A stretch of 64,000 nucleotides of DNA from Butyrivibrio hungatei NK4A153 (GCF_000424465.1 NZ_AUJY01000001.1:289588-353587); one strand, 5' to 3'; positions 25,877-35,572 are shown, numbered from the stretch's first letter. Notes: generated by a model not told the origin, from the letters alone. Program-made: numbers and translations.

Positions 25877-26208
25877 AAAGTTATTTTCCTCGCTCCCTTT
25901 TGCGTTATTATGTAATACTAGTTAGTTTAATTAATTATACATACAAATTACAAAAAAAACACAAAGTTCGCAAAAAAAACACAATTTTATCACAATTTCT
26001 TTTTTGCCCGTCGTTAAGCTAAAAACTCTAATTCCAGGTTTTATATGGGGTTGAGCTGTATTTGATGCTATCTGCCACAATTAAAAAAATATTTTTTTTA
26101 ATATGATATAAACTTGTTTTTTATCGTTGTTTTAGTTTATAAAATTATGTATATTTAATAGATACAATCAAATAGTTTTTTGTTTTTTGAAGGTGAAATA
26201 CGATATAC
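25877..26208. other. AT-rich divergent intergenic region
   Basis: 332 bp between the EAL gene and the divergent C39-like protease gene; both promoters should lie here. A minus-strand TATAAT is at 25934-25939, without a clear -35. Two A8-tracts follow (about 25950-25980). No structured RNA or repeat recognised. Confidence 0.5.
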
Positions 26209-26844
26209 ATGAAGAAGAAACCATATGGAGGAATAAACGATATTCCAAAATATCTTCTGGAACAATATGGGGACAGAGGCAGGATGATACGTCAGGGGCC
26301 GCCTGTTCCGATGGATACGAAATCAATGGAAGCCATAAGCGGCAGGCGGACGAGGAACTGTTCCGTGGTTGCCGTTGCAAGGATCATAGATTATTACAGA
26401 CGACGAAATAAGATCACATCTATTCCCGAAGATATAAAGCACATATATAAGGATGTTGAAGAGATAGCTGAGAGCTACGGATATACCGATAAGATAGGAA
26501 CGTTTCCTTTTTTTATCTCAGGAATTGCAAAGGAGGCTTTCGCAAGATACGGCGTGAAGGTCAAGTGCAGAGGTATTTATATATGGAGCTTTGAGAAACA
26601 GGTAGTCAGAGAAATCTGCGCGGGGAGACCTGTAATATTGAATATAGCCAGAGGTTTTTACAAAGATCATACGGTAGTTGTCTCAGGTTACAGCATCTGG
26701 CAGGTTGGGGAAAAAACATATCCCATGGTCCGCGTGATAGACGGATGGAAGAGCGGTTATCACTATATTGATTATGAAGCGTTCGCAAAAGATATACGTC
26801 AATCAATATTCGGATCGTTTAATACAATAAAGGTAATACAATAG
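26209..26844 (+). CDS. C39-like papain-fold cysteine peptidase, cytoplasmic
   Basis: 211 residues without a signal peptide. The active-site Cys is probably Cys51 in RTRNCSVVAVARIIDYY, the His is His154 in KDHTVVVSGYSIW and the third residue Asp178 in VRVIDGW, as in C39-like (Peptidase_C39_2) proteins. Unlike bacteriocin exporters there is no ABC transporter domain. It sits 18 bp before a secreted papain-family protein and is probably co-transcribed. No strong SD is seen. Substrate unknown. Confidence 0.72.
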   Translation: MKKKPYGGINDIPKYLLEQYGDRGRMIRQGPPVPMDTKSMEAISGRRTRNCSVVAVARIIDYYRRRNKITSIPEDIKHIYKDVEEIAESYGYTDKIGTFPFFISGIAKEAFARYGVKVKCRGIYIWSFEKQVVREICAGRPVILNIARGFYKDHTVVVSGYSIWQVGEKTYPMVRVIDGWKSGYHYIDYEAFAKDIRQSIFGSFNTIKVIQ

Positions 26845-26862
26845 AAGTTGAGGTTTAAAGTA

Positions 26863-28701
26863 GTGAAAAAGAAAAAAATCGCATTTGCGGTAATAATAGC
26901 GGTAGTACTTGTTTCGGTTTTGGCTGTTGTCTTCGTTAAAAAAGGCGCACCCAAGACAGAGAATGCGTCAAGAAGAGACGGCGCGGCAGTTTCAGGCGGA
27001 GGTGATGAAGATCTTTTGCTTGTAGGCGGCGATCCGGATGCGCAGTTTGGAGCAACCAAAGGTCCGGATGCTACACAGAAGCCTGCGGAGACACTTGTTG
27101 GTGATGTGTCAAACAGTCCTGTTTCCGATAATGTTGAGGAAGTCAGAACAATGACCATTTCCGAGGCTGTTGTTATAGATGCGGGCGACCGTGACGCTTT
27201 CTATAATGATGCTGAGTACAAAGATGTTGTGCCTACCGATGCAGATTCTTTTGCCGGTGATGCCGATGAAACGAAACTTGCAGAGATACCTGCAAAGTAT
27301 GATTCCAGAAATGTTGATGGAAAATCGTACGTTACGGGAGTCAGAGACCAGGGATATTCGTATCTGTGCTGGGCTTTTGCTTCTGCAGGTGCTGTTGAGT
27401 GCGATATTTTAAAGCATTATCCTGAATATAAATCTTTGGATCTTGATCTGTCCGAGAAACATCTTGCTTATTACAATGTTCACAAGGCTGCAGGTTCTCA
27501 TGGCGGAAATATTGATGATGATTACAGGGAACTTGTGAATAACGAGAATGAAGAGGGCGCTTGGGTTGTAGATAACGACACAGGCTATATTGCCATGGGC
27601 GGAGTTACGAACTATTGCATAAGCCTTCTTACAGCGTGGAAGGGACCTGTTTTTGATAAGGGAACGGATTCTTTTAAGAGTATTTACGGAAGCAAATATA
27701 TCTTTAATGATAATAAGGATAAGCCGTCTGAAGCGTATGCGTCTGAGTTTCACGTTCAGGATGTAAGCCAGGTTTGCGGAAACTATGACAACAACATGCT
27801 TATCAAGCAGATGGTGATGGAACACGGCGGAGCAACTATCGGAGTTAATTCTGACGAGAAGTTCTGGAACAAGAATCACGGAAATCTTTATTCTCACTTT
27901 AATGGAGAACTTCCTCCTACAGCCAATCACGAGGTTCTTATAATAGGATGGGACGATGATTACAGCGCATCTAATTTTTCTTCAAGTCCGAAGGAAAACG
28001 GTGCATGGCTTTGCAAGAACAGCTGGGGAGACAAGGCGGGTTCCGACGGATTCTTTTATCTGTCATATTATGATGAGACCGCTGCCGTAAGTAACGCAGC
28101 TGCGTACAGTGCAAAGGCCAAAGGTGATGAACGATATTTTGATAACAATTATCAGGTCGGCGGATTCATCACAAACGAGGTCAGTGCGCTTGAAGATACC
28201 AAGAATACGGTAACTGCCTACACTGAATCTTCCAATCCTTACGGTGTACTGTACACTGCGATCGGCGATGAGGAGCTTGATGCGATCGGACTTATGAGCC
28301 TTGAATCATACAGACAGTACGAGGTCAGCATTTATCTTAATCCTACTGAGGGTGATGATGAGCTTAGCTTAAAGGATCTCGGAAAGCCTGTTCTTACTCA
28401 GAAGATTTCTTCTGTAAGCGGAGGTTTCCATACATACGATCTTGATGAAAAAATAAATCTTAAAGCAGGGGACAAGTTCTTTATCCTCATAAAGCCTCAT
28501 ACTCCGGGCAAGCTTGTATTCGAGACTGCGGGCGATATTACTTATGAAAAGAACTACGATGAGTGGAATAATCTTACGGGAAATATCCACAACAGTAATT
28601 CTGCGAGCGGTAAGAGTTATTATATTTCGGATGACGGAAAATCATTGAACTGTCAGAAAGATAAAGACTTTTTTATCAAGGCATATACAAAAAATAAGTA
28701 A
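26863..28701 (+). CDS. Secreted C1-family (papain-like) peptidase with lectin-like domain
   Basis: About 612 residues. N-terminal basic, hydrophobic signal/anchor (KKKKIAFAVIIAVVLVSVLA), then an acidic low-complexity linker of about 115 residues. Papain core: VRDQGYSYLCWAFASAGAVE (oxyanion Gln, catalytic Cys), ANHEVLIIGWDDDY (His) and LCKNSWGDKAG (Asn). The C-terminal ~180 residues look like the lectin-like domain that accompanies these peptidases in clostridia. GTG 26863 with GAGG 9 nt upstream is the better start; TTG 26848 is possible. Likely surface protease for protein feeding or processing. Confidence 0.9.
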   Translation: MKKKKIAFAVIIAVVLVSVLAVVFVKKGAPKTENASRRDGAAVSGGGDEDLLLVGGDPDAQFGATKGPDATQKPAETLVGDVSNSPVSDNVEEVRTMTISEAVVIDAGDRDAFYNDAEYKDVVPTDADSFAGDADETKLAEIPAKYDSRNVDGKSYVTGVRDQGYSYLCWAFASAGAVECDILKHYPEYKSLDLDLSEKHLAYYNVHKAAGSHGGNIDDDYRELVNNENEEGAWVVDNDTGYIAMGGVTNYCISLLTAWKGPVFDKGTDSFKSIYGSKYIFNDNKDKPSEAYASEFHVQDVSQVCGNYDNNMLIKQMVMEHGGATIGVNSDEKFWNKNHGNLYSHFNGELPPTANHEVLIIGWDDDYSASNFSSSPKENGAWLCKNSWGDKAGSDGFFYLSYYDETAAVSNAAAYSAKAKGDERYFDNNYQVGGFITNEVSALEDTKNTVTAYTESSNPYGVLYTAIGDEELDAIGLMSLESYRQYEVSIYLNPTEGDDELSLKDLGKPVLTQKISSVSGGFHTYDLDEKINLKAGDKFFILIKPHTPGKLVFETAGDITYEKNYDEWNNLTGNIHNSNSASGKSYYISDDGKSLNCQKDKDFFIKAYTKNK

Positions 28702-28727
28702 CTGTGTATGTTTATGAGAACATACTT

Positions 28728-28756
28728 TTGAAAATGGCGAAGGAATATGGTATATT
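28728..28756 (+). promoter_or_regulatory. Sigma-A-type promoter
   Basis: TTGAAA (28728-28733), 17-bp spacer, TATATT (28751-28756), about 30 bp before the start codon at 28786. Confidence 0.65.
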
Positions 28757-28785
28757 GTGTTAAAAGAATTAGAAAGGCACAATAT

Positions 28786-29070
28786 ATGGCTATTAAAGAT
28801 AAGCAACCTGAACAGATAGGTACAACAGATAAGCTCAAGGCATTTAAGGCGCTTAAGGATGCGGGATATAGGACAGAATTCAGTGCCAGCGGTGTTCCCA
28901 CAGTTATCTGCAAAAGCGCTGAGGATATCAGCAAGGAACTTAAGGATATCAAGAAGTTGTTGAAAGAACTCAGATATAACGGAAGTTTCGGGTTAAGAGG
29001 CCCCAGAAAGAGCGATCAGCTTGCACAGGAAACTTCAGAGGCTGAGGAGAAGAAAGAACTGACGGCTTAA
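28786..29070 (+). CDS. Hypothetical small charged protein, 94 aa
   Basis: Starts MAIKDKQPEQIGTTDKLKAF. It has a compact N-terminal part that could form a beta-alpha fold (GYRTEFSASGVPTVICKSAE), a Lys/Glu helix and a charged, disordered tail. Not recognised; no membrane segment. ATG 28786 has AAAGG 8 nt upstream and a consensus promoter in front. The longer in-frame start at 28747 lies inside that promoter. Confidence 0.68.
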   Translation: MAIKDKQPEQIGTTDKLKAFKALKDAGYRTEFSASGVPTVICKSAEDISKELKDIKKLLKELRYNGSFGLRGPRKSDQLAQETSEAEEKKELTA

Positions 29071-29464
29071 AATGATACGCAAATTCACTAGGCGCGAAAG
29101 AACCTTGCCAAGTGAATTCGCGTGGTTCGCACTAAACTCGACAATACCTCGTTAAGTGCTCTACACAAGAAAACCACCTCGTTAGAAGGTGGTTTATTTT
29201 TGGGAGGAGGGGTCGACCGGTGGGGAGCCAATCGACCCGGTATGAAAAAAGTTTTGTTGGGGGAGTCAGAAGTTATTCTTCTGATAGTATATATAGTAAA
29301 TTCAAAATTTGGACAAATTATGGACAAATTATAAATTTAAAATAAAGAAAGTCGAAATAATAAATAATTAATATACGGAATATTGTAAATTATTATTTGC
29401 TTTATGATATAGCGAAATAATGTATAATTAATGATGATTAAGAGTTTTTGTGAGGAAGGTGTAT
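29071..29464. other. Non-coding region rich in inverted repeats
   Basis: No gene seen. Overlapping complementary pairs: AATTCACT/AGTGAATT and CGCGAA/TTCGCG (both within 29080-29120), then a terminator-like AAACCACCT/AGGTGGTTT (29171-29179 and 29187-29195) followed by ATTTTT, then GGGTCGA/TCGACCC (about 29210-29240). The first two pairs are mutually exclusive. The 3' part is very AT-rich and should hold the promoter of the CbiD gene. Confidence 0.45.
29171..29201 (+). terminator. Rho-independent terminator
   Basis: Perfect 9-bp stem AAACCACCT / AGGTGGTTT, 7-nt loop, then ATTTTT. It may end the transcript of the small gene at 28786 or a leader-like RNA from this region. Confidence 0.75.
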
Positions 29465-30667
29465 ATGGACAGGTTTGATGCAAGAGATTCGGGACTTATA
29501 ATTAGTCCGTTGACAACGGGGGATTGCGCAGCAGCGGCGGCAAGAGCGGCAGCGGCGAGTCTTTTGTTTAAATTTGACTATGAATATGTGACGATACAGC
29601 ATGAAGGGAATACCAGAACTATCGAGGTTTATAAAGATGCTGACAAATGCACACGTAATGAGACCAATTTCTATGCGGTAATGGAAGGCGGCATGGCACC
29701 TGATATCAGGGAAAAAGCTGATATACACGTAAGTGTTTCGAAGGTGACCGATTTTAGAAAAGTTGACAGCAGGGCATTTATGGATGTCAGATACGGCAAT
29801 CTTTTCCTTTATGCGGGCGATGGTATCGGAATAGCGTCTGTCGACGCCCTTCCTGCAAGAAAAGGTCAGGCTAATATCGGAAAAGATGCAAGAAAGCTTA
29901 TTTTTGATGCGGTTGCGGGTGTGTGCGAAATTTCGGATGGAGCACAGCCTCTTTTAATAACAGTAAGTTGTCCCGAAGGAATGATGATAGCTGCAAAGCA
30001 GAACAATGCGCTTAACGCGTTTATGGGCGGTATCGGTATAATGGGAAATTATGGAACCATATCAAGCGTTCATCAGAGGGATATTGCAGGTTCTATTGAG
30101 AATCAGATCCGTGAACAGATCGAGATGGGAGTTAAGAGTATTCTTGTTTCTCCCGGAGATTACTGTGCGGACAAGATATATGAAGGAATACACGTATCGC
30201 TTAAGACTGCGATAAATTGTTTCAATTTCCCCGGAAGTGCCATAGATGCGGCATGCGAAGCGGGAGTTGAAAATCTTCTTCTGGTAGGAAATGTGGGAAA
30301 GCTTGTGAAAATGGCTGCCGGTATCATGAATACCAATTCATATGCATCTGACGGAAGAAGAGAGATCTTTGCCGCACACACGGCGATTGTCGGAGGCACA
30401 TCAAGCCAGGTTAGGACGGTTATGGGATGCACCACATGTGATGAGATTTTGGCGCTTCTTAATACATGGGGCCTTCGAGACAGAGTAATGGCAAGCATAA
30501 TGGCCAAGATAAACGAAGCTGTTGCAAGACGTTGCAACGGTAGGATAAGGTTCGGAGTAGCTCTTTTTTCTGAGGAATTCGGGCTTTTAGGCGCGACGGC
30601 CGACACAAGGAATGTTCTTGTAAAGGTTTCGCAGGAGCAATATGCATTGTCACTTAAGTTAAAATAG
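29465..30667 (+). CDS. cbiD: CbiD family, cobalt-precorrin-5B C1-methyltransferase homologue
   Basis: 400 residues. N-terminal TTGDCAAAAARAA fits the CbiD TTGxCAAAA motif, though the preceding segment (DSGLIISPLTTGD) departs from the usual LRxGxTTG. Further CbiD signatures are VSCPEGMMIAAKQNNALNAF and VGNVGKLVKMAAGIMNTNS. CbiD methylates C1 of a cobalt-corrin intermediate in anaerobic B12 synthesis. No other cobalamin gene is in the window, so it is an orphan or the pathway is elsewhere. ATG 29465 has GAGGAAGG 5 nt upstream. Confidence 0.88.
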   Translation: MDRFDARDSGLIISPLTTGDCAAAAARAAAASLLFKFDYEYVTIQHEGNTRTIEVYKDADKCTRNETNFYAVMEGGMAPDIREKADIHVSVSKVTDFRKVDSRAFMDVRYGNLFLYAGDGIGIASVDALPARKGQANIGKDARKLIFDAVAGVCEISDGAQPLLITVSCPEGMMIAAKQNNALNAFMGGIGIMGNYGTISSVHQRDIAGSIENQIREQIEMGVKSILVSPGDYCADKIYEGIHVSLKTAINCFNFPGSAIDAACEAGVENLLLVGNVGKLVKMAAGIMNTNSYASDGRREIFAAHTAIVGGTSSQVRTVMGCTTCDEILALLNTWGLRDRVMASIMAKINEAVARRCNGRIRFGVALFSEEFGLLGATADTRNVLVKVSQEQYALSLKLK

Positions 30668-30719
30668 AGTATCATATTTTTTATCCAAAAATAATTAGAG
30701 GTTTAGGAGAAATACACTG

Positions 30720-31814
30720 ATGAGCAAGATTATTTTGACCGGAGATCGCCCGACAGGTAAGCTTCACGTAGGACACTATGTGGGATCACTTAGAAGAAGA
30801 GTTGAACTTCAGAACTCCGGCGAATTCGACAAGATTTTTATTATGATAGCGGATGCTCAGGCACTTACAGATAACGCCGACAATCCGGAAAAAGTACGTC
30901 AGAATATTATAGAGGTTGCGCTGGATTACCTTTCTGTGGGACTTGATCCCGCAAAGTCAAATCTTTTCATCCAGTCACAGATACCGGAGCTTACAGAGCT
31001 TTCATTTTATTACATGAACCTCGTTACCGTATCAAGACTTCAGAGAAATCCTACGGTTAAGACCGAACTTCAGATGAGGAATTTCGGAACAAGTATTCCT
31101 GTTGGATTCTTTACATATCCTATCAGCCAGGCTGCTGATATTACTGCGTTCAAGGCAACGGTTGTTCCTGTTGGAGAAGACCAGGAGCCTATGATCGAGC
31201 AGTGCAAAGAGATTGTAAGAAAGTTTAATTCAACATACGGAGAAGCTTTGGTTGAGCCTGAGATTCTTTTGCCCGATAATGCTGCATGTCTGCGTCTTCC
31301 CGGTATAGACGGAAAGGCAAAGATGAGTAAGTCGCTCGGAAACTGCATTTATCTTTCCGAGGAGCCCGATTCTATTAAGAAGAAGGTTATGAGCATGTTT
31401 ACGGATCCCAATCATTTGAGAGTGGAAGATCCCGGACAGGTTGAAGGAAATCCTGTATTTATCTATCTTGATGCATTTGCCAAGGATGAGCACTTTGCTG
31501 AGTTCCTTCCTGAGTACAACAATCTTCAGGAACTCAAGGATCACTATTCAAGAGGCGGACTTGGCGACGTTAAGGTTAAGAAGTTCCTCAACAATGTACT
31601 TCAGGCAGAGCTTGAGCCTATTCGCAACAGGAGAAAAGAATTCCAGAAGGATATCCCATATGTTTATGATGTTCTCAGAAAGGGCAGTGAGATTGCAAAA
31701 GAGACCGCTGCCAAGACTCTTGAGGACGTAAAGAGTGCAATGAGAATCAATTATTTTGATGATAAAGAACTTATTGCTATGCAATCTGCAAAGTATGAGG
31801 AGATTGGTGACTGA
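30720..31814 (+). CDS. trpS: Tryptophanyl-tRNA synthetase
   Basis: 364 residues, class I synthetase that charges tRNA-Trp. HIGH-type motif in [17 protein letters not shown] and KMSKS in [14 protein letters not shown]; the mid-region [20 protein letters not shown] with GEDQEP is the Trp/AMP site. AGGAG precedes the ATG by 9-10 nt. No T-box leader is visible in the 52-bp upstream gap. The stop overlaps the glgA start (ATGA), so the two are translationally coupled, an unusual pairing. Confidence 0.97.
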   Translation: MSKIILTGDRPTGKLHVGHYVGSLRRRVELQNSGEFDKIFIMIADAQALTDNADNPEKVRQNIIEVALDYLSVGLDPAKSNLFIQSQIPELTELSFYYMNLVTVSRLQRNPTVKTELQMRNFGTSIPVGFFTYPISQAADITAFKATVVPVGEDQEPMIEQCKEIVRKFNSTYGEALVEPEILLPDNAACLRLPGIDGKAKMSKSLGNCIYLSEEPDSIKKKVMSMFTDPNHLRVEDPGQVEGNPVFIYLDAFAKDEHFAEFLPEYNNLQELKDHYSRGGLGDVKVKKFLNNVLQAELEPIRNRRKEFQKDIPYVYDVLRKGSEIAKETAAKTLEDVKSAMRINYFDDKELIAMQSAKYEEIGD

Positions 31815-33259
31815 TGAAAAATATCCTGTTTATTGCATCTGAAGGAGTACCTTTTATCAAGACCGGTGGACTTGCCGATGTTGTTGGCTCTTTGCCCAAA
31901 AATATCGACAGGCGATACTTTGATGTTCGCGTTATTTTGCCGCTCTATAAGTGTATAAGCCAGCAGATGAAGGATAGGATGGAATATGTCTCCAACTTCT
32001 ATATGGATTTCCATTGGAAGAATGAGTATGTGGGCATATTCAGGTCAGAGGTTGACGGGATAAAATATTATTTTGTCGACAATGAGTTTTATTTCAACGG
32101 AATGAAACCTTACAGTGACGACACTGTTTTTGAGATTGAGAAGTACGCATTCTTTTCGAAGGCTGCGCTCTCAATCCTTCCGGTCATCGATTTCAGACCG
32201 GATATTATTCATTGCCATGACTGGCAGACGGGGCTTGTTCCCGTTTATCTCAAAGAGAGATTTCAGGGAAGTGAGTTCTATAGGGGAATCAAGGCTGTTA
32301 TGACGATCCATAATCTTAAGTTCCAGGGGAAATGGGACATTAAGACGGTTCGTGATATTACAGGCCTTCCCGATTATTATTTCACTCCCGATAAGCTCGG
32401 ACTCTTTAAGGACGCCGATCTTCTTAAAGGCGGTATTGTTTATTCCGATGCCATCACTACGGTTAGTAATGCGTATGCCGAAGAAATCAAGACGGAGTTC
32501 TACGGCGAGAATCTTGACGGGCTTTTAAGGGCACGCGCAGGAGATCTTCGCGGCATTGTAAACGGAATAGACTATGATGAATTCAATCCCGAGACGGATG
32601 AATTTATTCCATACAGATATAATTCGATCAATTTCCGCAAAGAGAAGTATAAGAACAAGAAAGAGCTTCAAAAAGAGCTCGGACTTAAAGCGGATGAAAA
32701 GTGCATGATGATCGGTATCGTTTCAAGACTTACCGACCAGAAGGGCTTTGATCTTATTAACTGCGTTCTTGACGAACTCTGCCAGGATGCGGTTGAGCTC
32801 GTTGTTCTGGGAACGGGAGATGAGCAGTATGAGAATTCGTTCCGTCATTTTGACTGGAAGTATGATGACAAGGTTTCTGCGAATATTTACTATTCAGAGC
32901 CGATGTCTCACAAAATCTATGCGGCCTGTGATGCATTCCTTATGCCGTCACTTTTTGAGCCCTGCGGACTTTCACAGCTCATGGCTCTCAGATACGGAAC
33001 CATTCCCATTGTAAGACAGACAGGCGGACTTATTGATACGGTCGAGCCTTACAATAAATTCGAGGGAACGGGTACAGGTTTTGGTTTCCTTAATTACAAC
33101 GCCCATGAGATGCTTGCCACGATCCGTGAAGCGGAGAGCGTGTTCTACGACGGAAAGCGCGAGTGGAACAAGATGATCGACCGTGCAATGGCTGTTGATT
33201 TCTCTTGGAAGGTTTCAGCGGAAAAATATCAGGAGATGTACGATTGGCTCAGGCCATGA
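31814..33259 (+). CDS. glgA: Glycogen synthase (ADP-glucose, GT5)
   Basis: 481 residues, full length. The N-terminal ADP-glucose-binding motif is KTGGLADVVGSLP; the C-terminal Rossmann domain has VSRLTDQKGFDLI and SLFEPCGLSQLMALRYGTIP, with the retaining Glu region. It builds alpha-1,4-glucan for carbon storage. It overlaps trpS by 4 nt; no glgB/C/P is in the window. The flippase gene follows after 9 bp. Confidence 0.96.
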   Translation: MKNILFIASEGVPFIKTGGLADVVGSLPKNIDRRYFDVRVILPLYKCISQQMKDRMEYVSNFYMDFHWKNEYVGIFRSEVDGIKYYFVDNEFYFNGMKPYSDDTVFEIEKYAFFSKAALSILPVIDFRPDIIHCHDWQTGLVPVYLKERFQGSEFYRGIKAVMTIHNLKFQGKWDIKTVRDITGLPDYYFTPDKLGLFKDADLLKGGIVYSDAITTVSNAYAEEIKTEFYGENLDGLLRARAGDLRGIVNGIDYDEFNPETDEFIPYRYNSINFRKEKYKNKKELQKELGLKADEKCMMIGIVSRLTDQKGFDLINCVLDELCQDAVELVVLGTGDEQYENSFRHFDWKYDDKVSANIYYSEPMSHKIYAACDAFLMPSLFEPCGLSQLMALRYGTIPIVRQTGGLIDTVEPYNKFEGTGTGFGFLNYNAHEMLATIREAESVFYDGKREWNKMIDRAMAVDFSWKVSAEKYQEMYDWLRP

Positions 33260-33268
33260 TTTATAGTT

Positions 33269-34948
33269 ATGAGTGAAGATTCAAAGAAAAATTTATTTAA
33301 GCAGGCGGGCATATTGGCAATTGCCGGCATAATATCGAGAATAATAGGTCTTTTATATAACAGTCCTCTTGCTGCAATTATCGGTGACGAAGGTAATGGC
33401 TATTATAGTGGTGCTTTTCAGGCATATACTATAGTTCTTATGATTTCTGCGTTTAGCATTCCATCTGCTATATCTAAGATAATAGCTGGAAAGTTGGCAC
33501 TGGAAGAATATAGAAGTGCACACAGAATTTTTAAGTGTGCGCTTATTTATGTTGCTATTGTTGGTGGAATTGGAAGTCTTGCTTTGTTCATGGGAGCGGA
33601 TTTATTTGCTGATGATGCGGGAACGGCATTGGTTCTTCGTTTCTTTGCACCAACGGTATTTCTTTTTGGCTTCTTGGGTGTGCTTAGAGGATATTTTCAG
33701 GCACACAGAACGATGACGCCTACATCAATTTCTCAGCTTCTTGAACAGATATTGAATGCTGTAATAAGTGTATTTGGTGCGCTTTGGCTTACTAAACTTG
33801 CTGGTGATGAAACAATGATCATTGCAGGAGAAAAAGCTTCAAAGAAGGCTGTTTACGGAGCTATAGGAAGTTCGCTCGGCACAGGTTCGGGAGTAATAAC
33901 TGCGCTTATTTTTATGTGCGTTGTCTATTTTGTTAAAAGAGATAAGATAAAAAGCAAAATTGATAGTGATAAAGGAAGAGAAATTTCCAACAGCGATGCT
34001 ATTAAGCTTATCGTTTCAATAGTTACACCATTCATTTTAAGTACATGCATTTATAATCTTTCCGGATTTCTTAATTTTTCAATCTTCAGTCGTGTGCTTA
34101 GATATGTAAGGGAAATGAAAATTACCGGTGCATATGGCATAAAATGGTATTATGGCATATTTACAAGAAAGGCTATGGTTATAACCAATATTCCTATTGC
34201 ATTTTCAGCAGCCGCTGCCTCTGCAATGATACCTGAAATATCTACAGCGTTCGCAAAAGGCGACAAAAAAGATGCAGCAGAGACTGTTGCGGGAGTTATG
34301 AGAGTAATGATGATGATTTCTATCCCTTGTGGTGTTGGACTTTTTGCTCTTGCCAGACCTGTAATGATGATATTATTTCCACAGAAGGATTCGCTTGGTA
34401 TAGCATCATTTTACTTAGCGTTTTTGGCTATAACTGTTATTTTTTATTCTGTTTCAACTGTTACAAATGCTGTACTTCAAGGAACAGGTAAGTTAAAGGC
34501 ACCTGTTGTCAATGCGGCTATAGCTCTTGTGATTCAAGGTGTTATGCTTGTTCTGTTGCTTTCTTTTACTGATTTGATAGGTGAAGCGCTTTGTATTGTA
34601 ACTATTGTTTATTCACTCCTTATGTGTATTCTTAATAATATTTCTATGAAAAAACATATCGTTGTACCGATAGATATTAAGAAGACTTATGTATTACCGG
34701 CCATTGCGGCTTCTGTTATGGGAATTGTGGCGTATTTCTTATATGCAATGCTGTCAGCACTTTTGGGCGGAATTATTGCAGGAGAGTACTGGCTTAATCT
34801 TATGTGTGCGGGAGTATCAATATTAGTTGCAATATTTGTTTACTTTGCCGTACTCATAAAGATCGGAGGCGCAGCAAGAGAGGATATCCTCAAGTTCCCC
34901 AAGGGAAGAAGCCTGGTTAAGGCGCTTGAGAAAATCAAATTATTATAA
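33269..34948 (+). CDS. MOP-superfamily flippase, SpoVB/YtgP (MurJ-like) type
   Basis: 559 residues with 14 or so hydrophobic helices. N-terminal region KQAGILAIAGIISRIIGLLY then NSPLAAIIGDEGNGYYSGAF is typical of the SpoVB/YtgP group, which flips lipid-linked cell-wall precursors or other polyprenyl-linked glycans. Arg/Lys residues in the central cavity helices are consistent with that. YtgP (MurJ/Amj analogue) or SpoVB cannot be separated from sequence alone. A terminator follows. It uses more AT-rich codons than glgA before it. Confidence 0.9.
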   Translation: MSEDSKKNLFKQAGILAIAGIISRIIGLLYNSPLAAIIGDEGNGYYSGAFQAYTIVLMISAFSIPSAISKIIAGKLALEEYRSAHRIFKCALIYVAIVGGIGSLALFMGADLFADDAGTALVLRFFAPTVFLFGFLGVLRGYFQAHRTMTPTSISQLLEQILNAVISVFGALWLTKLAGDETMIIAGEKASKKAVYGAIGSSLGTGSGVITALIFMCVVYFVKRDKIKSKIDSDKGREISNSDAIKLIVSIVTPFILSTCIYNLSGFLNFSIFSRVLRYVREMKITGAYGIKWYYGIFTRKAMVITNIPIAFSAAAASAMIPEISTAFAKGDKKDAAETVAGVMRVMMMISIPCGVGLFALARPVMMILFPQKDSLGIASFYLAFLAITVIFYSVSTVTNAVLQGTGKLKAPVVNAAIALVIQGVMLVLLLSFTDLIGEALCIVTIVYSLLMCILNNISMKKHIVVPIDIKKTYVLPAIAASVMGIVAYFLYAMLSALLGGIIAGEYWLNLMCAGVSILVAIFVYFAVLIKIGGAAREDILKFPKGRSLVKALEKIKLL

Positions 34949-34959
34949 CTAAGATAATA

Positions 34960-35000
34960 AAAATCCTTATGACGTTGTTAAGATGCCATGAGGATTTTTC
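34960..35000 (+). terminator. Terminator after the flippase gene
   Basis: 12-bp stem AAAATCCTTATG / CATGAGGATTTT (34960-34971 and 34987-34998, one G-U), then T. An in-frame ATG at 34988 lies in the stem, a reason to reject it as the next gene's start. Confidence 0.82.
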
Positions 35001-35023
35001 ATATAAGGATTGGACAAATTATA

Positions 35024-35572
35024 ATGGCTGAAAGATTTGCAGTAATAGACACGGAAACAAACTGGAAGAATGTTGTAATGTCAGTGGGGATAGTAATTGC
35101 GGAAGATGAGCATTTTGTGGCTTTGGACAATACATACATTATCATTGAGGAAGCTGCCAAAGTTGGCGGGATGTACTCATACGCGCTTAATATCAAGGGA
35201 AAGACTCCGCAGATGCTGGATCGCATAAGCGCTGTTAAAGTCATAAAGGATTATCTGAATTCTTTTGGCATAAAATCGATATTCGCATATAATGCATCGT
35301 TCGATGCCAGAGTGTTACCGGAGTTAAAAGAGTATAGTTGGCGTGATATATTAAAACTTGCGGCTTATAAGCAGCATAATCCTAAGATTCCGCCTGAAGC
35401 ACCATGTTGCTCGACCGGGCGACTTAAGAGTGGCTATAGAGTCGAGAATATTCTTCATATGTTTGGAGAAGAAGGATATGAGGAGTTTCACAACGCGTTG
35501 ACGGATGCGGTAGATGAGCTTAGAATCATGCGCTATCTAAAATACGGTATAGAGAAGTATCCGGTACTGTGA
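35024..35572 (+). CDS. DEDDh 3'-5' exonuclease, DnaQ-like
   Basis: About 182 residues. Exo I motif AVIDTETNWK (Asp, Glu), Exo II FAYNASFDAR (Asp) and Exo III EFHNALTDAVDELR (His, Asp) give the full DEDDh set. Stand-alone members degrade RNA or DNA ends or assist repair. Start 35024 (MAERFAVIDTET) fits the family; the upstream in-frame ATG at 34988 lies in a terminator stem. The SD is weak. A 13-bp terminator follows. Confidence 0.88.
   Translation: MAERFAVIDTETNWKNVVMSVGIVIAEDEHFVALDNTYIIIEEAAKVGGMYSYALNIKGKTPQMLDRISAVKVIKDYLNSFGIKSIFAYNASFDARVLPELKEYSWRDILKLAAYKQHNPKIPPEAPCCSTGRLKSGYRVENILHMFGEEGYEEFHNALTDAVDELRIMRYLKYGIEKYPVL

Noticed and set aside
29122..29334. 70-aa open frame with Gly-rich stretch
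   Set aside because: It runs through a terminator hairpin and inverted repeats, has no SD and resembles no protein.
30668..30719. T-box or Trp leader before trpS
   Set aside because: Only 52 bp separate the genes, with no specifier stem or antiterminator sequence.
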